Shown here piece by piece: positions 29,701 through 38,699 of a DNA stretch of 64,000 nucleotides. The number at the start of each line of letters is the position of its first letter. Position 1 is the first letter of the stretch. The notes beneath the pieces were generated by a model. It was not told where the DNA came from. It saw only the letters and a list, made by a program, of their open reading frames with translations, and made no database searches. The position numbers were made by a program, and so were the translations under genes. This DNA comes from Denticeps clupeoides (lineage: Eukaryota > Chordata > Actinopteri > Clupeiformes > Denticipitidae). The DNA is taken from the NCBI RefSeq assembly GCF_900700375.1, contig NC_041726.1:11138373-11202372 (forward strand). Direction: 5' to 3'.

Positions 29701-29779
29701 TCCCCTGCCAAGCCTCGCCCCCCAACTTACAGAGCAGAAGATGGAGGAATCGAAACGGGAGGCAGCGGATGAAGAGTGA
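22736..29779 (+). CDS. hmbox1: Homeobox-containing protein 1 (telomere-binding HMBOX1/HOT1)
   Basis: Nuclear protein that binds double-stranded TTAGGG telomere repeats and also acts as a transcription regulator. Exons: 22,736-23,136; 23,494-23,579; 23,782-23,892; 26,007-26,160; 26,727-26,809; 27,103-27,198; 27,596-27,711; 29,636-29,779. All have GT-AG borders and join to 396 residues (human 420). The N-terminal HNF1-like dimerisation region (YTIEQIDLLQRLRLSGMTK) is followed by a Ser/Ala/Pro linker with nine serines in a row. The POU-specific-like domain (RRDSNLVKEEIKAF to AFYRWYLLE) spans about 134-197. The atypical homeodomain (RLRRGSRFTWRKE to NWFANRRKEMKRRANI) spans about 235-310, with WFANRRKE as recognition helix. 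An acidic tail ends EAADEE. The start ATG has a strong Kozak context and a uORF ATG 8 nt before it. Paralogue a or b is not decided. Telomere binding is inferred from the family. Confidence 0.95.
24174..24728 (+). mobile_element. Tc1-type transposon remnant in hmbox1 intron
   Basis: The terminal inverted repeats are CACTGCTCAAAAATGAAGG on the left and TTTTTTTTGAGCAGTG on the right. The interior has helix-turn-helix transposase remnants (GGATGGCACATCAATGCAAG, GAGGAGGCCGTAGGAGGAC) but lacks the DDE part, so it is internally deleted. It lies between the exons ending 23,892 and starting 26,007. Confidence 0.8.
26645..26711 (+). repeat. (GT)n(TA)n microsatellite next to an hmbox1 acceptor
   Basis: About 57 bases of GT repeat run into about 11 bases of TA repeat and end 15 bases before the acceptor AG at 26,725-26,726. 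Confidence 0.9.
28070..28330 (+). repeat. Unclassified interspersed fish repeat
   Basis: It begins ACAACATTTATTTCTTATAT and contains AAGGAAAAACTCC, then GGAAGAAACCTTG and GGACCCCCTTCCAGG. I know this order of blocks from a dispersed repeat in many teleosts. I cannot assign the class; it may be the 3' region of a LINE. It lies in the last hmbox1 intron. Confidence 0.45.
28614..28788 (-). mobile_element. SINE family 1 in the last hmbox1 intron
   Basis: Reverse full-length copy: CAGAGCGACTTACAATC at its tail, GTGTCTTGCTCAGGGACAC, B box on the minus strand (GGTTCAAATCCCAC) and A box (TAGCTTAGTGGGTAAC). Confidence 0.75.
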
Positions 29780-31060
29780 TCTTCTTTCGAAGTGGATCGA
29801 AAACCGCATCTCTCGACAGTCGGCCTGTATGGTGGAGGGGGGTGACATCTCATCCAGGGCTGACACCAAAATACTATGGTGCCCATAGTGGTAGGGAGGC
29901 AACTGTATCTTCAGTAATTATGCTTATAGTAATGGCAATATTTATCTCTATATATAGTGCATTCCGAGACTCTTGAAGGTCTTGCATTAAGACAGAGACA
30001 CAATGGTATGGTGCAAACCAGTACTCCTCGCCCCTCACGCTAAAGCCTTGGCTTTTACTATCTTCATATTTTTTTAAATGATTTGCAGTTGAATTGCAGT
30101 AACTACACAACTTGACAAAAGGAACCTGCAGGACAGGTATTTGGGTGTAAACACATCATATATGCAGATTCAGTTACAGTATATACATATGCACGCAGAA
30201 GACAGGTCATCCCAGAGGAACTCCAACTCAGGAATAAACGAGAAAGCAAGGAAAAGCAAGGAGGTCACCCCTTTTTTCAGGATGGTTTTTGTTCAGAGGA
30301 CCTTCTCACACCATGGACCTTTCCTTACTCTAATTTTCCCTCAGAATGCTACATGCATATATATTTTTGTTTTACTTTTAATTGCTGCTTATTGGACTTC
30401 TGGTTAGACCTAAACTACATTTCGTTGCCGTGTACTTGTACATGTGTAATGACAATAAAGTTGAATCTAATCTAATCATCTAATCTAAATTCCATATTCA
30501 AAGCCTAGCTTGCTATCTGCATGACCATTTATTCAGACTATAACCGCAGATCAGCCCCTTTTCTATATTAACCACTATGCCAAGCCAATTGTGACCATCA
30601 CAGGCTCTAATAAGACTAAATAAATATAATTTTATTGTTTTTACTATTCTTAGCTTCAAGCAACTTCTTTGATGAAGTATGTATTACTATAAAGCCGCAC
30701 TTCCCCCCCTGTGATATTTAGCATCTAATGCGTCATTCTTTATCATTACTAGTTACCCATGTTGGGTGGCTGCCGTTTCAACCTCAAAAGCCAAAGCTCT
30801 AATAGGCTTATGTGTCCTGTGTGCAGTTATCTACCAGAATAAGAAATTGGATAAATAATAATAAAAAATTGGATGGGAGGCCAGAATGATGTTGAGGGAC
30901 GAGCACTTGGACGTCTGAAAAGCTTTAAATGCTACATGGTATAATCATCTTGGGCCTAATTATGCTTTGTTCTTTTGGTTGTAAGGCATTATAACGCTGT
31001 ACTTTCCCAGGCCTCACTCTGTCTGCTTCAGCCAGAGAAGAATAAACACAGTAAAAAAAT
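29780..31060 (+). other. Probable hmbox1 3' UTR
   Basis: Non-coding sequence after the hmbox1 stop. Candidate polyadenylation signals are AATAAA at about 30,451 (inside a repeat tail) and AATAAA at about 31,040. A short non-LTR 3' tail, with the TAATCTAATC-type ending, occupies about 30,409-30,488. No other gene is seen. Confidence 0.45.
30409..30488 (+). mobile_element. LINE 3' tail fragment
   Basis: GTGTAATGACAATAAAGTTG followed by tandem GAATCTAATCTAATC units is the 3' end of a widespread fish non-LTR element. Only the tail is present. Confidence 0.5.
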
Positions 31061-31179
31061 GTTCATTCTTGTCTGTATTCACTTTTTTTCTTTACAACAA
31101 TAAGTCAATTCTTTGTAAAATGTGAGAGACGGGGGAATCTGGAACAAGAAGACTTTAATTATGAACTGTTTAGTGTCCT

Positions 31180-32027
31180 GCTGATGACATTGTGCTCTGC
31201 AGCAGCAGTAGGGTGGAGGTGGAAGAGACCCTGAAGACGTGCTCTATAGATGAGAGGAGGGTTGGGCACTAGGGACTAGAGCAGGAGTTCAGATTCTTTG
31301 GTTCAACAGTCCACACAGAAATCGGAAGTGTGAAGAAGTGGGTGAAGGCAGGATAGAGACAGGATTTGTGAGAGGAGGGTACCTGTAAGAGTGGAAGGGA
31401 AGGTTAACAAGACCACAAGTAGTGAGACCAGCGATGTTGTATGAGTTGGAGCTGGTGCCACTGATGAAAAGACTGGAGTTAAAGATGCTGGTATTTATGT
31501 TGGGGTAACAGGGTTGGACATGATTAAGAATGAGTGTATTAGAGGAACAGTTAAATTTGGATATTTTTGAGACAAAGAGATGTGAGATTGTGTTGGTTTG
31601 GACTCGAACAGAGGAGAGACACCGAGTTTGTTGGGACAAGGAGGCTGAAGATGGAGCTACCAGACAGGAGGGAAAAGTGGAAGGCCTAGCATGAGGTTTC
31701 TAGATGTGGTTGGACGACTTGGAGAAGTGAAAGTAAAGTGATTGTCATTGTGAAACACTGCAGCACATGCTGACGCAACAAAATGTGTCCTCTGCTTTTA
31801 ACCATCACCCTTGGTGAACAGTGAGCAGCCATGACAGGCGCCCCGGGGAGCAGTGTGTGGGGACGGTGCTTTACTCAGTTCTACCTTGGTGGTCCTGGAC
31901 TTGAACCGACAACCTTCCGATTGTGGGTCAGTTTCCTTACCCGCTAGGCCACCACTCCCCCCAAAAATGCAGACAATTGATCTGCTTTGGCTACCCCAGC
32001 AGCCAGAAGTAAAAGAAGGAGATGGCC
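31180..32027 (+). mobile_element. RTE-type LINE fragment split by a SINE
   Basis: Reverse-transcriptase remnants are readable on the plus strand: DDIVLC (the catalytic Asp-Asp motif) near 31,184, FFGSTVHTEIGSVKKWVKAG near 31,295, AMLYELE near 31,432 and KRLELKML near 31,467. This order is that of RTE/BovB elements. The element is interrupted at 31,722 by a SINE and resumes near 31,978 with GATCTGCTTTGGCTACCCC, like the RTE 3' end. The frame is broken in several places and the 5' two thirds are missing. Confidence 0.75.
31722..31965 (-). mobile_element. SINE family 2 nested in the RTE fragment
   Basis: Near full-length reverse copy: GTGATTGTCATTGTGAAAC at its tail and the minus-strand head CTAGCGGGTAAGGAAACTG, with a B-box-like GGTTCAAGTCC. 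RTE sequence lies on both sides, so this SINE is the younger insertion. Confidence 0.75.
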
Positions 32028-33221
32028 TGAATCCTTGAAGATTAAGAAGTTCTTCTGTGTTGTTCGGGTATTTTTAAAAACCTATTTCTGTCTTCACCTG
32101 TTCGTGACCAGGTTGATGGTGTCGGTGTCCACCAGAGGGCAGAGCTTGTAAACGTACCCAGGTCTTGTAGATCTTGTAAACGCACCCATTACTGAAGACA
32201 GTTTTGGAATCTCTGGAATATACGCGACTGACGACTGGCCAAATTTGCAGAAATAATTGAATACACAGAAAAATGGACAACACTTATTTCCTAGTCTGTA
32301 TGTTAATCATGTAGGCAGCCATGACCAGTCAGTGCATTCTATTTTCAGCTGTGCTACTAATGCATGAACAAATACTATCCAGACAATACAAATTTTGAAA
32401 CATGGTTTCAAAATTTGGACCACCCACTTTATTGTCGTGCAAAGACATGCATGCAAAGACATTAATCTGTAATCCGTACTCTGGGTGAGTGGGTGGGGTC
32501 CACAGGTTACACACACACACACACACACGTACATAATTCAGTCATTCACCTAAAGACAATTCAGAGTTGCCAATTCACCTAGTGTGCATGCCTTCGGTTG
32601 GGTGGGAGGAAACCAGGTAATAAAAACGAAGCTATCTTGTATGTATATATAACAGTTTTCCATGTATTCTGGGAGTGTTTTTCACCCATAATTCAGCTGT
32701 CCTGCATTAATTGAACTGTCTTGGGTAGGGTTAGGCCATTCACCCTGACCATTCACCCTTTAGGGCTTGTGCCTGGGATCACTGACCTGCTGAACGCTAA
32801 ACTAAGGGAGTTTGGTTGTTTTGTCCAAAGCCCAGTAATTACTAATAATTCCAGATATACTTTTTGTTTACGATTCCCTGCTGACAAAAAAATAAGCCAT
32901 CAGCATCCTTTATTGTAAGAGGGGTCTTGGTACTGTGCTGTGTTAATAATAATGTTGTGAATGTTTCGTTTTTGTGTGTACATCTCCAGCATTCTTAAAT
33001 ATGAGAAGATTGCCAAAAAATTCATTAAACCTTAACTAATGTAGTGAACGCCTGATCCTTATCCTGCATCAAACAAATAGGCATTTAAAGAGATCAGTAA
33101 CGTGACTAAAACGGTAAAGAACTGTTCAAAATATTGTTCAGCCAAACCTATAGAGAAGAATGGTCATCTTCGTAGGAAAAGTGTTTGGTCAGGAAAATAA
33201 GGAAATGACTCTTAAACTATA
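32028..33221. other. Spacer without a recognised gene
   Basis: Unique AT-rich sequence with a short (CA)n at 32,512-32,528. I see no exon, SINE or transposon in it. Confidence 0.4.
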
Positions 33222-33978
33222 GACTATATGGACAAATTCATTTTTTTTTAATTCATGCATTTCAATCAGACCCATAATGTCAATGCAGTCTCCATTTTGA
33301 AACGTTTGCGAAACGTTTCTGAAGAGCTCAGTGACTACAGGGGGGAGCAATTTGTGAGATTTCATCCCTGCTTGGATGTTCCCTGGTCAACTGTAAGCAT
33401 TTAGGAACACCTCAGTTGGCAAGCTGAAGAGAAGAGCAGTCCATGGTGGAAAAGTTGCCTATGCTCCTGAAGAGTTCAGAATTTCCACTTGCATAAAAAC
33501 TTCATGGAATAGGGTTTCAATGGCCAAGCAGCTGAGCAAAAGTCCATGTGTCGGAAGGAGTGGTGTAAAGCATGCCACCACTGTACTGTGGAGCAGTGGG
33601 AACTTTATCTATGGAGTGAAAACACACCATTCATTGCCTCACAGAGGTCAGTTGGACAAGTTCAGGGTTTGGGCAAGGCATCTTATTTCCAGCTAGGGAT
33701 AAACGTAATGCTTCAGCAAACCAAGATATTTTGAACAGCGCCATGCTTCCAACTTTGTGGACACAGTTTGTATGATTTCAATGTCATTGAACATCTTCTG
33801 GGCCTCAAAAATGCTCTACAGAATGAATGGACACAAATCCCCAGGTCCTTTGTAAAGTAGAGTGAGGGTCAAAGGAAGACAAACTCTGTGTAAAAGAAGT
33901 CTATGTTACATGAGGACCGTGCCATTAAAGTTGTTTTAATGGTGAGGGAGGCATCCCAATACTTTTCTGTGTAGTTGC
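33222..33978 (+). mobile_element. Tc1-type transposon, degraded
   Basis: The left end ACTATATGGACAAATTCATT and the right end GGCATCCCAATACTTTTCTG match the common fish Tc1-like terminus. Transposase-derived DNA is recognisable between them: GCTGAGCAAAAGTCCATGTG, then AGTGGTGTAAAGCATGCCACC and CACTGTACTGTGGAGCAGTGG. Many small deletions make it non-functional. It lies just upstream of the Apple-domain gene. Confidence 0.8.
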
Positions 33979-34291
33979 ATCTTCTTCTGCACCGCGGCAT
34001 TTTGCGACATGGCCTCATACCTCCAGGGTTGCGAGTGTGCAGACTCTCCGCTTGTTGGTGCCGGATTCCTACATGTTCTCTAGTTCCGTTCTGCCGACCT
34101 AAACGGTTATGAAAAGTGAATGAGGGTGGGAGTGAGATATTATATTTAGTTCTCCTATGCTGTCACTTTTGCTATAAAAAAAAAAGTGCTTTTTGGCACT
34201 TTGTACTTTACTTATTGGCCGTGTATTTGTCCAGGCCATGTACCTTTGCCCCCTCTTGTTAAGACTATTTTGATTGGTCTGTCTCATAGTA

Positions 34292-34301
34292 CAAAGTTAA
34301 C
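34292..34301 (+). promoter_or_regulatory. HNF-like composite site before the Apple-domain gene
   Basis: CAAAGTTAAC overlaps an HNF4-type CAAAGT core and an HNF1-type GTTAAC half-site, 28 bases before the ATG. This would suit a liver-expressed plasma protein, but short motifs like this arise by chance. Confidence 0.25.
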
Positions 34302-34328
34302 ACTGCAGCCGGTGGCACCAGCAGACTG

Positions 34329-37300
34329 ATGAGTCTGTACAGCATGGCAATGAGAGCGTACTTGCTGCTTGGCTGTGTACTGTCACTCATAGCTGGCTGC
34401 CTGTCCAGCGGTAGGTTGTACAGTCACACTGCATGTGCAGATTGGGAAAAATCCTGCTGCATGCCATGTGCATTTTTGAACGTACGCTTTGCTTGTGCCC
34501 AGACTGTGACGACCAGCTGAAAGTTAATGTGGACTTCCCGGGAAATGACATCCTCCAGGTCTACTCCCCCGACGCCATCCACTGCCAACTGACCTGTAGC
34601 CAGCATCACTCCTGCCAGTTCTTCACTTTCTTGCGGCAAAGCTGGAAATATGATAACAGGTCAACTGTACATCCTGATGGCTTTTTGTCTTGTAAGGATT
34701 ACTAACATGATTTTTTTCCTCCTTTTCTCAGGACGTTCTACTGCTACTTGAAGCAAAGCAATGGTGTGCCACCCAAGGAAAACCAGCTGAATGATGTGAC
34801 CTCAGGATATTCCCTGAGATCCTGTCCCCAGAAAACAGGAGGTGATGATGATGGTCATGTCTTTTCCTGTATTGCAGGAGTACAGATCAACTTGTGCCTT
34901 TAAAGTGAAAAGTACTAGAATCTCATGATTCTACCCAATGGGGCATGGTGTCTTCCAGGAAGCCCCACATCCACAGGACATTACAGTCACTTCACATGTT
35001 GATACATTCCATCAGTCCTTGTAGCTTACAGAGCACCCTTTCCAAAATTCTGTCTCTCTTCATTTTCTTGTCTTCCAGGTGTTTGCATTAGACGAATTTT
35101 TACGAACATTGACTTTGACGGGGCAGACTACCGTGTCCTTCTAACAGGATGTGCAGGGGAGTGCCAGAGAGCTTGCATTGCAGACCCGGCCTGTCAGTTC
35201 TTCCGATTCATGAATTCTGAATATCAGAATTCTATCGACAGGTGAGAGCTCGGTTATGGGTCTGTCTATAGCAGTCAAGGAAGCTAGAAATCTACTAAGA
35301 TAAGATAAGAAGAACTTTATTCATCCTGAGGGAAATTCTTTTGTCAACGACATGCTCAATGCAGAAGGAGAAACAAGAGGAATAAATTACAAAAAATAAA
35401 TTTACAAAAAATAGTACAATATGAGCAGTTATCAAAAATAGCTTAAGGCTCAATCACAGTAATGATATTACTATATCCAGTGAAATGCCCGAGATAGTGC
35501 TAAGTGACATAATGATTATGCCATGGGTACAAGTGAGAGGGGGTAGCAGCGGCGGTGTGTGCAGGGGGGTAAAAACAAACATTGAAAGACATCCAGGTGA
35601 GTGGTATTGCACATCTGAGTGAGAAACATTTGTGTTTGAATAGCCCTGAAAAAAATCACCTACAGAGCAAGGACGACTTATACAATCTGATAGCACCAGG
35701 TAGGAAGGATTTCCTGTGGCGGTCGGTTTTGCATTTAGAGGCCATGTGTCTTTGGCTTCTTGTGCTCCGATGGGCCATTATGGAGGCATGCATGGGGTGG
35801 GAGGAATTGTCCATGATACCGAGAAGCTTTTTCAGCATTCTCCTCTCATAAACTTCCGTCAGGGTCTCCAATCTGAGTCTTAGTGAGCCTGTGTTCAGGA
35901 GATGCTCTGAGTAATGATGGGAGTAATGTGGGCATAAAGACGATTAAGTGGAAAAATCCCCTCTTTTCTCCTAATTGCCAGATCTTACAATTGTAGCGGT
36001 GCTGTTATAGTGTTGCCATAATTTCTGTAGTTTCTGACAGCCAGGTGCTTTAAACACAAAAAAATATATATATTTTCAAACTGGCGCTAAGTGTAGCTCT
36101 CCGCGCAAAACATTTGACTTTTGACAGTTGGTCCCTCTTTTTAAAAAGATGAGGGAGGTGCGTAATTTTCATCATAGGTGAACTTCAAAATCCCGGAAAT
36201 CACAGTTTGATTTTTAAAAATCATTTATTTGCATAATGTTGCATGGCCAAAACCAGAGAGCTGTCTAAGGACACCAGGGACAAGACTGTACAGCACACGG
36301 TGCACACAACGAAATGTGTCCTCTGCTTTTAACCATCACCCTTGGTGAGCCATGACAGGCGCAGTGTGTGGGGACGGTGCTTTGCTCAGTGGCACCTCAG
36401 TGCTACCTTGGCGGATGGGGATTCGAACCGGCAGCCTTCTGATTACAGGGCCACTTTGTTAACCGTTAGGTCACCACTGCCCCACCACTGAATATATCGG
36501 GAGATTTTGGGCCTTCTTCCATCAGTGAGAGCATTAAAGATTAAATCATACAATGGGATTTCCATGATACTTTTTACATTTTGTCTCTCACAGTTCATCT
36601 TTTTAAGAAGGACATTTTTTGCCCCACTGTATATATGGGTTCAGGTTTAAATAATCCAGAAGGAGGAAGTAGCATCTTGTTTTAAACAACATGAAAACAT
36701 CTAGTTAGTTCCAATTGTTCAAGATAAAGTGCTTCTTTCTAGTCTTATCTGTTTATGTAAGTTGTTCTCGTGAACAAAAATCCAACTGGAACCCAGTGCA
36801 GTAGTGGAATGACTGTGAATGAAATGACAGCCTTACCTGCTGTGCTCTTCTGCAGGTACAAATGCTTCCTGATGTACAGCGGAACTGTTCCCCGCCCCCC
36901 ATCAATAATACCTTCTTCATTTGCCGTGTCTGGCTTCTCTCCCAACTTTTATAAAGAGAAAGTGAACTTGCCAGGTATCATTCACTAATGAGCCAGAAAG
37001 AAACCGTGTTTCGACCAACACAGTCACACAGAGTAAGGGTGTGTGGTAATTGTTTGTGTTTTGCAGACTGTACCGATTCAAGCATTTTGGAAAACACATT
37101 AATCCCAATGAGAAACGTTGAGGAAGTCCCTGCGGTGTCTGCTGAGCACTGCCAGACACTGTGCAGAACACACCCCCGCTGTACCTTCTTCTCCTACAGC
37201 AGGTGAGTTAAGAGCAGGCGGGAGTTTTCTTGCTTTTCTGAAATTCATCAAACTGTCTCAGGATGTAACACCAGCAATGAACAAAATACAAAACCACGCA

Positions 37301-38598
37301 GTTGAGTTAAAATAGACGGGGACAATGTAAAATATTAATTCATTGGAAGCCCTTCCTTTAAACTTCCACATAAGTAAAAGTACAAAAGTATTGTACTTTT
37401 TCACATAAAAAAAGCAAGTAATCTGGTTTAAAATTGCTCTTTTGTCTCTTTTTATATGTATTTTTAACAACTCTGTCAACTTAACTAATCTTCAGTGACT
37501 TAGTGTCACTGAATTGTTTAATATAATCCCATAAGAACGAAAAACACAGAAGGCAAACAGCATTGAAAATGGCATAAGCACTTTGAAATAACAGGATTGG
37601 AGAAGAGACAATGTCCTAGTTTTATTGGTATCTTTAGAAATGTTCCGTATAAAGGACCTGAGGTATAATGCACCATCCCGCACTGTTTTGTACGTTGCAA
37701 CAAGTCACTGTTGGATTTTTGGGTTTGATTTTTGTCACGAGTAGGTTTATATGCTACCTAAAGCAGTCTGTAGAATCAGCTCTGCCAATGAAAAGAGAAA
37801 ACGGCATCTTTTCTGGACTCCCGAACAGCTACTGCGCGCCTTCGCAAGGTGAGAGGTCACCAAACCCACACTTTTAACAACTTTTTGTCCGCCTACTGAC
37901 TCTTATTTCTGCCCTTCTTCACAGAGTGGAGGAAAGATCCATTTCAGAATGTAGACTTCCTTGGGGCAGACATGCTCCATGTGATGGTGGACAGTCCGGA
38001 GGCCTGTCTGAAAAAGTGCACAGATGATCCCTCCTGTCAGTTTTACACTTATGTAAATAGCATTTCCTGCAAGCATGAAGGGTGCGTCCCCCCCCCCACC
38101 ATCTTACATTTTATAAAAGTATATTAAAGTACAGTAATGATCGACAGGCTTGTGTCTGCAGAAAGGACTGTTACCTGAAGCGTGTGGTCAGTGTGCCTTT
38201 GCCCCGCTCTATCGCGATCAAGAGTGGAGTGGAGTCTGGTTTCTCCATCAGGCATTGTGGTTATAACTGTAAGCAGAAGCCTCCATTACGCATTTCATAT
38301 TTGACCAACCTTTGTCATCAATTAGTAATTCATATGTAATTACTACACTGTAACTTGGATATCATAAAACAATTTGAATAATGATGGTGATATAATACAT
38401 TAAACACTAGTGCATGTTTAAACTATCAGATATTCACAAAAAATGATGAACTATATTTTAATATTAAGTTAATTATTTGAATTGGATTATAAAAATACAT
38501 TTCCGTTAAATGTGCCATATGCAGATTTAATTCTTAATGCCCTTGTGGTTTCTTTTTGGTCTTTATATATAATTTTGCCGTTTTGTGTGATTTCAGAA
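34329..38598 (+). CDS. Secreted four-Apple-domain protein, plasma kallikrein/factor XI heavy-chain-like, no protease
   Basis: Exons: 34,329-34,410; 34,503-34,659; 34,732-34,841; 35,079-35,241; 36,856-36,974; 37,067-37,202; 37,745-37,848; 37,925-38,081; 38,162-38,268; and 38,597-38,598 with the last two stop bases. They join to 378 residues. A signal peptide (MRAYLLLGCVLSLIAGCLSS) is followed by four Apple/PAN domains, each on two exons. Introns alternate perfectly between phase 1 (between domains) and phase 2 (within), as in KLKB1/F11. Apple 1 (GYSLRSC) and Apple 3 keep six cysteines. Apple 2 lacks the last Cys and has an extra one (LLTGCAGEC); Apple 4 lacks the first (EWRKDPFQNVDF). The exon that should lead to the trypsin-like domain instead gives T|AA, a split stop; AATAAA follows at about 38,693. 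Role unknown; a binding or decoy function is conceivable. Confidence 0.85.
35295..35900 (-). repeat. Non-LTR retrotransposon fragment, antisense, in the Apple gene
   Basis: It begins with AAGATAAGATAAGAAG and CTTTATTCATCCTGAGGGAA, the mirror of a known fish LINE 3' end, and continues with diverged antisense sequence to about 35,900. The family is not resolved. It accounts for much of the long intron between 35,242 and 36,855. Confidence 0.5.
36284..36482 (-). mobile_element. SINE family 2 in the Apple gene
   Basis: Reverse copy: CACAACGAAATGTGTCCTC, CAGTGGCACCTCAG and the minus-strand B box GGTTCGAATCCCC. It shares the long intron with the LINE fragment. Confidence 0.75.
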
Positions 38599-38699
38599 AG
38601 AGTGAAGCAGCCCCAAAGCAGCCATGACCTCTGGATATGAGTCAAGTGTTGGGTAAATTTGTTTAGGTGTGCAAGTCACTGCCCTCAACAGAGAATAAA

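Noticed and set aside
38269-38339. Read-through extension NCKQKPPLRIS of the Apple protein
   Set aside because: A good donor (T|GTAAGC) precedes it, and the phase pattern of the gene argues for splicing. Either way no protease follows.
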